Shown here: positions 7,443 through 15,799 of the stretch, piece after piece
How the letters are laid out: every line of letters begins with the position of its first letter
Numbering within the stretch: position 1 is the first letter of the stretch
From: Longimicrobiaceae bacterium
Lineage (GTDB): Bacteria; Gemmatimonadota; Gemmatimonadetes; Longimicrobiales; Longimicrobiaceae
Length of the DNA: 37,085 nt
NCBI GenBank assembly: GCA_030146875.1
Contig: JASLAX010000185.1
Span: 1-37,085 of the forward strand
Direction of reading: 5' to 3'
Notes under the pieces: model-generated
What the model saw: the letters and a program-made list of their open reading frames with translations, nothing else
What the model was told of the DNA's origin: nothing
Databases searched by the model: none
Position numbers and translations under genes: made by a program

Positions 7443-9131
7443 CTACCCGCGGTCGCGGGGGACGCGCTTGTCCGCGGGAACGTACCAGTAGGGGATGTCC
7501 TCCCACCACTCGATCCCGCGGAACTTCACCCCCTGGAAGCGGGAGCTCACGGCGAAGAACTCGGGGTCCATGTAGATGGGCGCGTACACCGCGTCGTCGA
7601 TCACGGCCTGCTCGATGCTCCGCCACAGGGCCCGCGCCTTCGTGGTGTCGTTCTCCACCAGCACCTGGTCGATCCAGGCGTCCACCTGCGGGTTGCGGTA
7701 CGAGGCGAAGTTCGGCCCGCCCGGCGGGATGGAGCGCGAGTGGAAGAGCATGGCCGCGTTCGTGCCCATCACCCCCGGGCCCCACCCCCAGCCCCAGAAC
7801 GAGCCCTGGAACTCGCGGCCGCGCAGCCGCTCCACCCAGGCGGTGCTCTCGTACGGCTGGGGAACCAGGTCGATGCCCACCTTCCGCAGCTCGCTCTGCA
7901 TGGCCACCAGCACGTCGCGGCGGGCGGCGTCGCCCGAGTTGTACTCCACCGTCAGCCGCAGCGGCTTGCCGCCCTTCTCGCGGACCCCGTCCCCGTTGGT
8001 GTCGCGCCACCCGGCCTCCTCCAGCAGGCGCGCGGCGCCGGCGGGGTCGTACGGGAGCGGGCGCACGTCCGCGGAGTGCTCGCGCAGCGACGCCGGGATG
8101 GGGGAGAGCGCGGCCTCGCCGGCGCCGGCGAACAGGCCCTTGGCCAGCGCGGGGCGGTTCACCGCCATCAGGAAGGCGCGGCGCACGCGCACGTCGTCCA
8201 CCGGCGGCATCCGCGTGTTCCAGGCGATCCACGCCGGCCGCACCCGCGGCGCGTTGTAGAGCTTGGCGGCGGTGGACGACGCCACGCGCTCGCGCTGGTC
8301 GGCGGGCACCTTCATGGCGTCGCCCTGGCCCGAGAGCAGCTCGGTCATGGCCGCGTTCACGTCGGGAACGAAGCGCAGCACCACGCGGTTGAGGGCCGGC
8401 CGGCCCTCGGGGGCGTCGGCGTTCGCCTCCACCGTCAGCGACTGCCCCGCCTGCCACCCCGCGAAGCGGAAGAGGCCGTTGCCCACCGGGTTCTTGCCGA
8501 AGCCCGAGAAGCGCATGCGCTCGGGGGCGACGCTGTCCAGCAGGTGCTTGGGAACGGGGACCACCTCCAGCAGCGAGTTCACCGTGGAGGGGCCGCTGCG
8601 GTTGAGCCGCACGTGCACCGTCGCGCTGTCCGGCGCCGTGGCCGAGGCCACGGACTCCACGTCGCCTTGGCGCGGCGAGGCGATCCCGGGGTCCTTCTGC
8701 CGCTCGAGCGTGAAGACCACGTCCTGCGCCGTCACCGGCCTGCCGTCGTGCCACTTGATCCCCGGTCGCACCTTCATCACCAGCATCGAGTCGCCCTGCA
8801 GCTCCCACGACTCCAGTAGGTCGGGCGTGTAGCCGCTCAGCGTGCTGTCTCGCCGCGCCAGGGCGCGGAAGAGCAGGTGGACCACCTGGTAGGCCGGGTT
8901 GCTGTCGAACGTCAGCGGGTTCAGGTCGTCGGGCTCGCGGTCGGCCAGGAAGATCATCGTTCCCCCCGCCGGCGCGCCCGTGAAGGTCTTGACGCCCGCG
9001 CCGTCCCCGGCACCGCCGCCGCCCCCACCCTTGTCGCCTCCGCCTCCGCACGCCGCCGCCGCCAGCGCCAGGAGCGTCGCCGCCCCCGCCGCCGTCCACC
9101 GCGTCCGGCCCCGCCCCCGCGTCGTCGTCAT
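7443..9131 (-). CDS. Peptide-type ABC transporter substrate-binding lipoprotein
   Basis: This 562-aa protein belongs to the SBP_bac_5 family (OppA/DppA type), which delivers oligopeptides or similar ligands to an ABC importer. It has a lipoprotein signal with the lipidated C28 after LALAAAA, then a Gly-rich linker (residues 29-45). The family core follows, with DDLNPLTFD, the hallmark region SWELQGDSMLVMKVRPGIKWHDGRPVTAQDV split over residues 105-140, and a C-terminal lobe ending DIPYWYVPADKR. Length is normal. No permease or ATPase gene lies beside it, so it either serves a transporter encoded elsewhere or works as an orphan receptor. The acetyltransferase gene lies 43 bases upstream on the same strand and may share its transcript. 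Confidence 0.9.
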   Translation of the reverse strand: MTTTRGRGRTRWTAAGAATLLALAAAACGGGGDKGGGGGGAGDGAGVKTFTGAPAGGTMIFLADREPDDLNPLTFDSNPAYQVVHLLFRALARRDSTLSGYTPDLLESWELQGDSMLVMKVRPGIKWHDGRPVTAQDVVFTLERQKDPGIASPRQGDVESVASATAPDSATVHVRLNRSGPSTVNSLLEVVPVPKHLLDSVAPERMRFSGFGKNPVGNGLFRFAGWQAGQSLTVEANADAPEGRPALNRVVLRFVPDVNAAMTELLSGQGDAMKVPADQRERVASSTAAKLYNAPRVRPAWIAWNTRMPPVDDVRVRRAFLMAVNRPALAKGLFAGAGEAALSPIPASLREHSADVRPLPYDPAGAARLLEEAGWRDTNGDGVREKGGKPLRLTVEYNSGDAARRDVLVAMQSELRKVGIDLVPQPYESTAWVERLRGREFQGSFWGWGWGPGVMGTNAAMLFHSRSIPPGGPNFASYRNPQVDAWIDQVLVENDTTKARALWRSIEQAVIDDAVYAPIYMDPEFFAVSSRFQGVKFRGIEWWEDIPYWYVPADKRVPRDRG

Positions 9132-9174
9132 GTGACCTCCCGCTCGGGTCCACCGCGGCAGGGGCCGCGGCTGG

Positions 9175-10422
9175 TTAGAATCGGTCGAACATCCAGGGCT
9201 TCGGCACCGCGAAGGCGTGGTCGAGCGCGGTGACGGTCTCCGGCCGGTCCACGGTCGCCAGCCCCCCGGCGAAGGCCTGCCACGGGAGGATGGCCCCCAC
9301 GTAGATCCGCGACAGCGTCTTCACCGGGATCCGCAGCGATGCATCCACCGCGCCGCCGGAACCGCGCTCCACGTGCATCCGTCCGCTCTCGATGCGCAGG
9401 CGCCACGGGCCGCGGTTCTCCTCCACCTGCTCGTCCTCCACCTCCAGCCGCAGGGTCAGCTCCACCCCCGGCGCCGCTGTACGCATGTCCAGCGCCGCGG
9501 GAACGTCGAGAAGGCGGAACATGGGACCGCGCAGCAGCGTGGCCGAGGGGAACCACAGCCCCCAGCTGGGCGCGCTGAGCAGCGGGAGCCGCGGCTCCTG
9601 GATGCGGTCGCCGAAGCCCTCCTCGGGGTGCGCGCGGTACGCGATCTCGCGCCACTGGTCGCCCAGGGACGAGAGCCAGGCGTAGATCCCCCGCTGCGCC
9701 CCCAGCGTGAGCCACATCCGCTCCTCCACCTCCAGGTAGCGCGTGGTCACCGGCAGGTCGGCGCGGTAGCGGACGATGCAGTACCCCTCGGGGTCGCCCG
9801 ACTCGCCGCGGTACACCACGGCGGCCTGCTCCTCGGCCCCCCACGCCTTCCTCCAGTTGCGCTCGGAGCGCTCGATCTGGCCGCTCTGCTCCCGCGCGCC
9901 CGCCGCGTACACGGCGCGCATGGCCGCCTCGTCGCCGGGGCCGTCCACCAGGCGCACGCGCATTCGCTCCGCCGGGTCGTCGGGGAGCAGGTTGGGGGGC
10001 ACCTGGTACTGGTGGGCCTCGCCCGCCAGCCCGTAGCCCAGGCGCTCGTAGAACGACGCGCGGAAGGGATACAGCGCCGAGGCCACGTCGCCGCGCTCGC
10101 GGGCGTGGTCGAAGCCCGCGGTCAGGAAGTGCCCCGCCAGCCCCCGCCGGCGGTGCGTGGGGGCGATGGCCACCGCGCCCAGCCCCATCACGGGGATGGC
10201 CACGCCGCCGATCCACTGGCGCAGCCACAGGAGCTGGCAGGCCGCCACCAGCCGCCCCGCCTCCTCGCCCACCCACAGCGACTCCAGGCCGCCGTGGGGG
10301 CCGTTGGCCAGGATGTCCTGCCACCAGGCCAGCGTTCGGCCCGCCACCGGGAACGAGTGCGCCTGCAGGCGCGCCACCTCGGAGATCTCGTCCGGCTTCG
10401 CCGGGCGGTACGTCTCTGCCAC
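9175..10422 (-). CDS. Eis-like GNAT N-acetyltransferase with SCP2-type C-terminal domain
   Basis: GTG 10422 follows a strong AAGGAGGAGG ribosome-binding sequence, giving 415 aa. The N-terminal GNAT domain contains the acetyl-CoA-binding loop APTHRRRGLAG (88-97) and FYERLGYG (124-131). Its Y125 aligns with the catalytic Tyr126 of mycobacterial Eis. A second GNAT-like domain and a C-terminal sterol-carrier-like domain follow. The protein ends exactly in Phe (MFDRF), as in Eis, where the terminal carboxylate acts as general base. Eis acetylates amines, including aminoglycosides and protein lysines, and works as a hexamer. The substrate here cannot be told. It is divergent from the NamZ gene and probably cotranscribed with the downstream lipoprotein gene. 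Confidence 0.85.
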   Translation of the reverse strand: MAETYRPAKPDEISEVARLQAHSFPVAGRTLAWWQDILANGPHGGLESLWVGEEAGRLVAACQLLWLRQWIGGVAIPVMGLGAVAIAPTHRRRGLAGHFLTAGFDHARERGDVASALYPFRASFYERLGYGLAGEAHQYQVPPNLLPDDPAERMRVRLVDGPGDEAAMRAVYAAGAREQSGQIERSERNWRKAWGAEEQAAVVYRGESGDPEGYCIVRYRADLPVTTRYLEVEERMWLTLGAQRGIYAWLSSLGDQWREIAYRAHPEEGFGDRIQEPRLPLLSAPSWGLWFPSATLLRGPMFRLLDVPAALDMRTAAPGVELTLRLEVEDEQVEENRGPWRLRIESGRMHVERGSGGAVDASLRIPVKTLSRIYVGAILPWQAFAGGLATVDRPETVTALDHAFAVPKPWMFDRF

Positions 10423-10540
10423 CCCTCCTCCTTGCCTCGGTCCCGGCGTGGCCCGCCTTTCGCAGCGCGGGCCGCTCGAACGTGAACGTGCAGCGGGCGC
10501 GGAGCCGCGCCGGCCGGACCCCAACTTACGGATCGCGACG

Positions 10541-11863
10541 ATGCATCGCCAACCGACGCGCACCCTCAGGGCCGCCGCCCTGGCCTCCCTCGCCCTGCTG
10601 GCCGCGTGCCGCACCGGCCAGGCCCCGAACGCGGCCGACGGCGGCGCCGACACCGCCAGACCCGCGCCGCAGGGCCCCGTGGCCGCCCGGGGCGCCGTGA
10701 CGCCCGGGCTGGAGGTGCTGCTGCGCGACTCGCTGCACCTGGTGCGCGGGAAGCGAGTGGGCTTCCTCACGAATCAGACCGCGATCACCTCCACGGGCGA
10801 GAGCGGCATCGACCTGCTCGCCCGGTCGCGCGACTTCCAGCTCGTGGCGCTGTACGGCCCCGAGCACGGGCTGCGCGGCGGCGTGGAGGGCGGGACCAAG
10901 ATCGAGAGCGGCCGCGACGAGAAGACCGGCCTGCCCGCCTTCTCCCTCTACGGCCGCACCCAGAAGCCCACCCCCGAGATGCTGCGCGGCGTGGAGGTGC
11001 TCCTCTTCGACATGCAGGACATCGGCGCCCGGCCGTACACCTTCGTGTGGACCATGGCGATGGGGATGGAGGCCGCCGCCGCGCAGGGGATCCCGTTCGT
11101 GGTGCTGGACCGCCCCAACCCCATCACGGCGTCCGTCGACGGTCCGCTGATGGACATGGAGATGCGCACGGTGGGGCAGCCCATCACCGGGTACTACCCG
11201 GTCCCGCTGCGCCACGGCATGACCGTGGGCGAGATCGCGCGCTACATCAACGAGGAGTACAAGGTCGGGGCCAGGCTGCACGTGGTGCCCGCCGCGGGGT
11301 GGACGGGGAGCACCTGGTTCGACCAGACGGGCCTGCGCTGGCTGAACCCCTCGCCCAACATCCGCTCGCTGGACGCGGCGCTCAAGTACTCCGGGCTGGT
11401 GCTCTCCGAGGCCACGAACCTCACGGTGGGCCGCGGGACCGAGGCGCCCTTCACGTACCTGGGCGCGCCGTGGCTGGACCTGCCGGCGGTGCTGGCCCGG
11501 GTCCGCGCCTACGACCTGCCCGGCGTGCGCATCGACACGGCCCGCTTCGTCCCCACCTCGCCCGACCCCAACGCCTGGGTGCCGTTCCGCGGCGAGAGCG
11601 TCCGCGCGCTGCGCCTCACCGTCACCGACCGCAATGCCTACCGCCCGGCGTACACGGCGCTGGTGCTGCTCACGGAGATCAAGCGCCTGCACCCCACGGA
11701 GTTCAAGATCACCAACGCGGGCTTCACGCAGATGATCGGCTCCCGCTGGGCCCGCGAGGCGTTCGACCGCGGCGAGGACCCGCGCGTGATCGCCCGCCGC
11801 TGGGAGGACGAGATCCGCGCGTGGATGCCCGTCCGCGACCGCTACCGCCTCTACCCGCGGTAG
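10541..11863 (+). CDS. namZ: NamZ-type exo-beta-N-acetylmuramidase (DUF1343, GH171), lipoprotein
   Basis: The 440-aa product starts at ATG 10541 with a lipoprotein signal ending LLAAC (C23). Its body is the DUF1343 family, now known from Bacillus NamZ to release terminal MurNAc from peptidoglycan fragments (GH171). Visible family marks are GFLTNQTAI, YGPEHGLRGG, the DMQDIGARPYTF motif, DRPNPI, the central NPSPNIRSLDAALKYSG region with its small acidic patch, and GRGTEAPF. The role fits turnover or recycling of cell-wall fragments outside the inner membrane. The frame is open upstream to 10157, but that part overlaps the divergent gene. No nagZ or amiE partner is adjacent. Confidence 0.9.
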   Translation: MHRQPTRTLRAAALASLALLAACRTGQAPNAADGGADTARPAPQGPVAARGAVTPGLEVLLRDSLHLVRGKRVGFLTNQTAITSTGESGIDLLARSRDFQLVALYGPEHGLRGGVEGGTKIESGRDEKTGLPAFSLYGRTQKPTPEMLRGVEVLLFDMQDIGARPYTFVWTMAMGMEAAAAQGIPFVVLDRPNPITASVDGPLMDMEMRTVGQPITGYYPVPLRHGMTVGEIARYINEEYKVGARLHVVPAAGWTGSTWFDQTGLRWLNPSPNIRSLDAALKYSGLVLSEATNLTVGRGTEAPFTYLGAPWLDLPAVLARVRAYDLPGVRIDTARFVPTSPDPNAWVPFRGESVRALRLTVTDRNAYRPAYTALVLLTEIKRLHPTEFKITNAGFTQMIGSRWAREAFDRGEDPRVIARRWEDEIRAWMPVRDRYRLYPR

Positions 11864-11978
11864 GCGCTGACCCGCCCCGGGCACGTGGGATGCACCGGGG
11901 CACCTTCGAGCCGTTCGGCCGGCGTCCGCGTCACCGCGGGCGCCGGCGCGTCCGTCTTTCCGTACCGCAAGAGGTCCC

Positions 11979-12344
11979 ATGTCCGCGATCGAGCTGCAGA
12001 GGTACCTGCGTCCGTCCACCGAGCGCTTCCACGCGTGCATCGAGGCCTGCGTGGAGTGCCTGGTGGCCTGCGAGATGTGCTCCGACGCCTGCCTGGACGA
12101 GGAGAACGCGAAGGAGATGGCGCGCTGCATCCGCCTGGACCGCGACTGCGCCGACGCCTGCGCCGCGGCGGTCCGCACCATGGCGCGCGGCGGCCCGATG
12201 GCCGCCGAGGCGTGCCGCGCCTGCGCCGCCGCCTGCGACGCCTGCGCCGAGGAGTGCGAGCGCCACACGCACCACGAGCACTGCCGCATCTGCGCCGAGG
12301 CGTGCCGGCGCTGCGCCGAGGAGTGCCGCCGGATGGCCGCGTAG
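11979..12344 (+). CDS. Cytosolic four-helix copper-storage-like protein (Csp/DUF326)
   Basis: This 121-aa protein has 19 Cys residues, mostly as CxxxC and CxxC repeats along predicted amphipathic helices: C20, C24, C27, C31, C34 and C38 in helix 1, and so on. That is the pattern of Csp proteins, in which Cys line the core of a four-helix bundle and bind many Cu(I) ions. There is no signal peptide or Tat motif, so it resembles cytosolic Csp3. A His cluster (ERHTHHEHC) near the C-terminal helix matches the His seen at the open end of Csp bundles. An AAGAGG element precedes ATG 11979. It stands alone, with no copper exporter or CsoR-type regulator nearby. Confidence 0.87.
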   Translation: MSAIELQRYLRPSTERFHACIEACVECLVACEMCSDACLDEENAKEMARCIRLDRDCADACAAAVRTMARGGPMAAEACRACAAACDACAEECERHTHHEHCRICAEACRRCAEECRRMAA

Positions 12345-12392
12345 GGAGCCGGGCGGGGCGGCCGGCGGGTAGTCGTTCCAGCGGGCTTCGAC

Positions 12393-12427
12393 GGCGGGGG
12401 CTCCCCCTCGGTGGCCGGGCCCCCGCC
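12393..12427. terminator. Shared hairpin between convergent genes
   Basis: A 9-bp stem (GGCGGGGGC at 12393-12401, complement at 12419-12427) with a 17-base loop lies between the copper-protein stop and the stop of the convergent SDR gene. Confidence 0.45.
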
Positions 12428-12432
12428 CGCCC

Positions 12433-13983
12433 TCAGACCGCCGGGCGCGGCTCCGGCCCGCCCGTCCCGGTCCCGCCCACGGCCTCGCCGCCCGGCGCCT
12501 CGTGGCGCTTCCGCTCCATCACGAGCTGCGCCACCCACCTCTCCACGTCCTTCGCGTCCCCCTCCTCCATCGTCTCGTCGACGCGCTGCACGCCGTCCGG
12601 CGCCTGCCCCCCGCTGCGGTCCACGATCTCCTGCACCACCGTGGCCCACGTCTGGTACTGCGCCACCTTTCCCACGGTGCGCAGCGCCACGCGGTCGAAG
12701 AGGTTGGCGGCGCGGTTGTACGTGCGCACCTCGAAGCGCGTCACGCCGGGCTCGGGCTCCTCCACCACGAAGCGGATCACCCCCGCGAAGAAGTGCCCCT
12801 CCACCGTCACCGCGCTGATCGCGCGGGGCGTCGCCTCCTCCACCCGCACCTGCACGTTGCCGCGCAGGGGAACGGCGAGCGTCAGGGTGGCGCCCTCCTC
12901 CATGCTGTCCGGCGTCCGCGGCTCCGCGCCCACGGTGACCAGCGACTCGGGCGGCAGGATCGCGAAGTGGTGGCGGACCAGGAGCAGGAGCTCCTCGGGG
13001 GAGAGGCGGCTGCCGCGGATGTCGGCCCAGAAGCGCTCGCGGTGCAGGTGCCCCGTGCCCTCCGAGGGCAGCTTCTCGGGAATGGAGTCCGCCAGGCGGC
13101 GCAGCCCCTCGTCCAGCGAGGTGGGGGTGACGCCCAGCACGTCGGTGAGCGCGTTCCGCTGCCCCGGTGGGATCAGGTTCTCCTCCGCCAGCATCACGAG
13201 CTGGTCGTCCGTCACGGGGAGCGCCATGCCCACGAGCTCCGCGGCCTGCACCCCCAGCTTGGCCACCATCTCGGGCACGGGCACGCGCACCGGCTTGCGG
13301 TCGGTGATGGCCTCCATCCGGTCCAGCAGGTCGGCGACGGTCGTCGTCTCCGGGCCGGCCAGGTCGAGCGACGCGCCGGCCAGGTCGTCGCGCTCCAGCA
13401 GGCGCACCAGCGCCTCCGCCAGGTCGTCCACCCACACCGGCTGGAACGGCTGGTCGCCGCCGCCGATCACCGGTACGGCGGGGAGCGTGCGCACCATCTT
13501 GAAGAGCAGCGAGATCACCTCGTCGCCGGGGCCGTAGACGTTGCCGGGGCGGATCACCGTCCACGCCCCCGCGAAGCCGCCGCGCACCGCCTCCTCGCCC
13601 GCCGCCTTGCTGCGGTGGTAGTCGGAGCTGCCCCGCTCCGCGCCCAGCGAGGAGACGTGGACGAAGCGGCGCACCCCGGCGCGGTTCGCCTCTGCCACCA
13701 GGTTGCGCGTCCCCTGCACGTTCACCCGCTCGAAGGTCACCTCCGGCGGGCTCTCGGCCACGATCCCCGCCACGTGCAGCACCGCGTCGCAGCCGTCGGC
13801 CGCGCCGCGGAGCGCATCGGGGTCGCCCACGTCGCCCGGGCGCGGCTCCACCCCGGTCGGCCACTGCTGCGCGTCGTCGCTCGCGTGGCGAGAGACCAGC
13901 CGCACGGAGTGGCCGCGCTCCACCAGGCGGTCCACGGCCGCCTTCCCCACCACCCCGGTTCCACCGGTCACCAGCACCTTCAT
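12433..13983 (-). CDS. NAD(P)-dependent atypical SDR fused to a C-terminal lipid-type domain
   Basis: The 516-aa product starts at ATG 13983 with GGAGG eight bases upstream. Residues 1-300 are an extended/atypical SDR close to the NDUFA9-like epimerases: TGGTGVVG nucleotide-binding loop (6-13), HVSSLG with S111/S112, and Y122-HRS-K126 as the catalytic YxxxK. Residues of about 340-480 form a second beta-rich domain (FWADIRGSRLSPEEL, then alternating strands). It resembles DUF1990/SRPBCC-type hydrophobic-ligand domains, though I am unsure of its exact family. The fusion suggests an oxidoreductase acting on a bulky hydrophobic or quinone-like substrate. An upstream extension of the frame to 14106 is not needed. 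Confidence 0.78.
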   Translation of the reverse strand: MKVLVTGGTGVVGKAAVDRLVERGHSVRLVSRHASDDAQQWPTGVEPRPGDVGDPDALRGAADGCDAVLHVAGIVAESPPEVTFERVNVQGTRNLVAEANRAGVRRFVHVSSLGAERGSSDYHRSKAAGEEAVRGGFAGAWTVIRPGNVYGPGDEVISLLFKMVRTLPAVPVIGGGDQPFQPVWVDDLAEALVRLLERDDLAGASLDLAGPETTTVADLLDRMEAITDRKPVRVPVPEMVAKLGVQAAELVGMALPVTDDQLVMLAEENLIPPGQRNALTDVLGVTPTSLDEGLRRLADSIPEKLPSEGTGHLHRERFWADIRGSRLSPEELLLLVRHHFAILPPESLVTVGAEPRTPDSMEEGATLTLAVPLRGNVQVRVEEATPRAISAVTVEGHFFAGVIRFVVEEPEPGVTRFEVRTYNRAANLFDRVALRTVGKVAQYQTWATVVQEIVDRSGGQAPDGVQRVDETMEEGDAKDVERWVAQLVMERKRHEAPGGEAVGGTGTGGPEPRPAV

Positions 13984-14135
13984 CGCGCATCCCTCCGCTC
14001 GGGTTCGAGGCGCGCCCTCGCATTTCCGGTGCCCCGGCGGCGTGGCGGGCGCGTCACGAGACCCTGGACAGAGCGGCCCGGGGGTTGCATCTTGTTCCCC
14101 GTTCACCCCAGCCGTCGCCCGATCCGGACGGAGCC

Positions 14136-14208
14136 CCTTTTGGGCCGGTTACCAAAAGGTGTCCCGTTCGCCCCCCTTTTGCGGCGGCGCCGTGAAAGGT
14201 ATCCTTTC
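14136..14208. promoter_or_regulatory. Two small palindromes upstream of the TPR gene
   Basis: CCTTTTGG (14136-14143) and CCAAAAGG (14152-14159) form an 8-bp inverted repeat with an 8-base spacer. GAAAGG (14194-14199) and CCTTTC (14203-14208) form a 6-bp repeat with a TAT spacer. A further CCCCTTTT lies between them. The sites sit in the 274-base divergent region between the SDR and TPR genes and could be operators for either. Confidence 0.35.
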
Positions 14209-14257
14209 CGGCGGAGCGCAACTGCCTGCCGTGCTACATACGCCCCGGAGCCACAGA

Positions 14258-15574
14258 ATGACCGATTCTCCGAACCCGCCGTCCCCCCCGCCGTCCGCCC
14301 CGCCGGTCCGTAAGCCCCGCCGCCGCTGGCGCTGGCACGTCCCGCCCGCGCTGGTGCAGGGCGGCGAGGCGCTGGAAGGAGCCGAGGTGCTCGACGAGGT
14401 GCAGGGGCCGCTCGGCGTGCTGCTGTGGCAGTCGATGCGGGACGTGACGCTCTGGGCGGGGGTGCGCGAGCCGGAGGAGCGCGAAGGGCTGTTCCAGTCG
14501 CACGCCGAGGCGGAGCGGCAGGAGACCATGCGCCGGATCGGGGTGGACGCGGCGCTCGACGCGCCGCTGCGGGCCATCGCGGCGATGATGAGCGCGCCGG
14601 AGACGGCCGAGGAGCGCGACGTGCTGCTCGCCTGCCGGCAGGTGTCGGAGTGGGCCGACGGACACGGCCACCTGGCCACCGCGCTGGCCTTCGCCACCGC
14701 CGGGGCGGTGGCGGCGCCGGCCAACGCCGCCGCCGGCTTCCGGGTGGGCCAGCTCGCCCGCCGCCGCGCCGAGTACGCGCGCGCCGAGACGTGGTTCCGC
14801 CGCACCATCGGCCTGGGGCGGCAGAGCCGCGACTGGTCCTCGTACGCCGACGCGTTCCTGGGGCTGGGCAACCTGTACGTGCAGCGCGGCAACTTCCCCG
14901 CGGCGCGGCGCTTCCACATCCGCGGGCTGCGGGCCGCGCGCCGCCACGGCATGCGCGACATCCAGGCGCGGGCGCTCCACGACCTGTTCGGCATCGCGGT
15001 GGAGTCGGGCCAGGTCCCCGAGGCGCAGGAGTTCGCGCGGGCGGCCTTCCGCGCCTACGGCTCGTCGCACCCGCGGCTCCCCGCGCTGGCGCACGACCTG
15101 GCGTACTTCTGGATGACGCGAGGGCACTTCGCCTCGGCGCTCTCCGTCTTCCAGGCGCTCCTCCCCCACTTCCGCGCCCCCGAGCTGCGCGCCCTGGCGC
15201 TGGGCGACATCGGCCGGGCGGCGGGCGGCGCGGGCGACCGCCGGGTGTTCGAGGAGGCGTGGCGCGACCTGTGGTCGCTGGCGCACGAGACCACGGAGCC
15301 GCGCGAGAACTCCGGCCAGGCGCTGCTGGACCTGGCCCACGGCGCCGCGTCGCTCAACGACTGGTCGCGCGCCGACACGGCGGCGAACGCCGCGCGCGAG
15401 ATCGCGGAGAAGCGCTCCGAGGCCCGCGTGGTGCTGGCCGCCGACGCCGTGCTGGACTCGGTGCGCGGCAAGCGCGCCCTGGAGACCCGCACCCGCGACG
15501 AGGTGGAGGTGGAGACCGAGGGGCTGGCCGAGGAGCTGGTGCGCACCCTGACCGAGACCGCGGCGGGCGACTGA
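14258..15574 (+). CDS. Tetratricopeptide-repeat protein
   Basis: This 438-aa protein has no signal peptide or membrane segment. Residues 1-30 are Pro-rich and then very basic (KPRRRWRWHVP). From about residue 150 to 410 it is all-helical with TPR-like units: ARRRAEYARAETWFRRTIGL, the segment around LGNLYVQRGNFPAARRFHIR, HDLFGIAVESGQVPEAQEFA, and later WSRADTAANAAREIAE. TPR arrays bind other proteins, and no enzymatic domain is seen. The N-terminal segment EVLDEVQGPLGVLLWQSMRD may be a small separate helical domain. GGAG lies about 8 bases before ATG 14258. It is followed by a strong terminator and so is probably monocistronic. Its function is unknown. Confidence 0.75.
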   Translation: MTDSPNPPSPPPSAPPVRKPRRRWRWHVPPALVQGGEALEGAEVLDEVQGPLGVLLWQSMRDVTLWAGVREPEEREGLFQSHAEAERQETMRRIGVDAALDAPLRAIAAMMSAPETAEERDVLLACRQVSEWADGHGHLATALAFATAGAVAAPANAAAGFRVGQLARRRAEYARAETWFRRTIGLGRQSRDWSSYADAFLGLGNLYVQRGNFPAARRFHIRGLRAARRHGMRDIQARALHDLFGIAVESGQVPEAQEFARAAFRAYGSSHPRLPALAHDLAYFWMTRGHFASALSVFQALLPHFRAPELRALALGDIGRAAGGAGDRRVFEEAWRDLWSLAHETTEPRENSGQALLDLAHGAASLNDWSRADTAANAAREIAEKRSEARVVLAADAVLDSVRGKRALETRTRDEVEVETEGLAEELVRTLTETAAGD

Positions 15575-15598
15575 GCCGCGGACCGCGAGGGAGCGGCG

Positions 15599-15641
15599 GC
15601 GGGGCCGGGGGCGGAAAGCTCCCGGCCCCGCTTCGTTCTCC
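15599..15641 (+). terminator. Terminator after the TPR gene
   Basis: A perfect 11-bp stem (GCGGGGCCGGG at 15599-15609, complement at 15621-15631) is followed by TTCGTTCTCC. Confidence 0.7.
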
Positions 15642-15695
15642 CTCCCCCGGACGGACGCTCGACCCCCGGGCGTGCCGCGTTGCGTCACGAGCCTA

Positions 15696-15723
15696 TTGCC
15701 TGAGCCCCACTCACCGATAAGTT
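15696..15723 (+). promoter_or_regulatory. Candidate promoter of the acyl-CoA dehydrogenase gene
   Basis: TTGCCT (15696-15701) and TAAGTT (15718-15723) are 16 bases apart. The -10 is identical to that before paaA. A small inverted repeat (TGCGAG at 15741-15746, CTCGCA at 15756-15761) lies just downstream and could be an operator. Confidence 0.4.
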
Positions 15724-15799
15724 CAGGCTGCGGGGCCTTCTGCGAGGGTCCGTTTCTCGCATGCGGCCGTCCCGACACCCGACCCCGAGGATACGCCCG

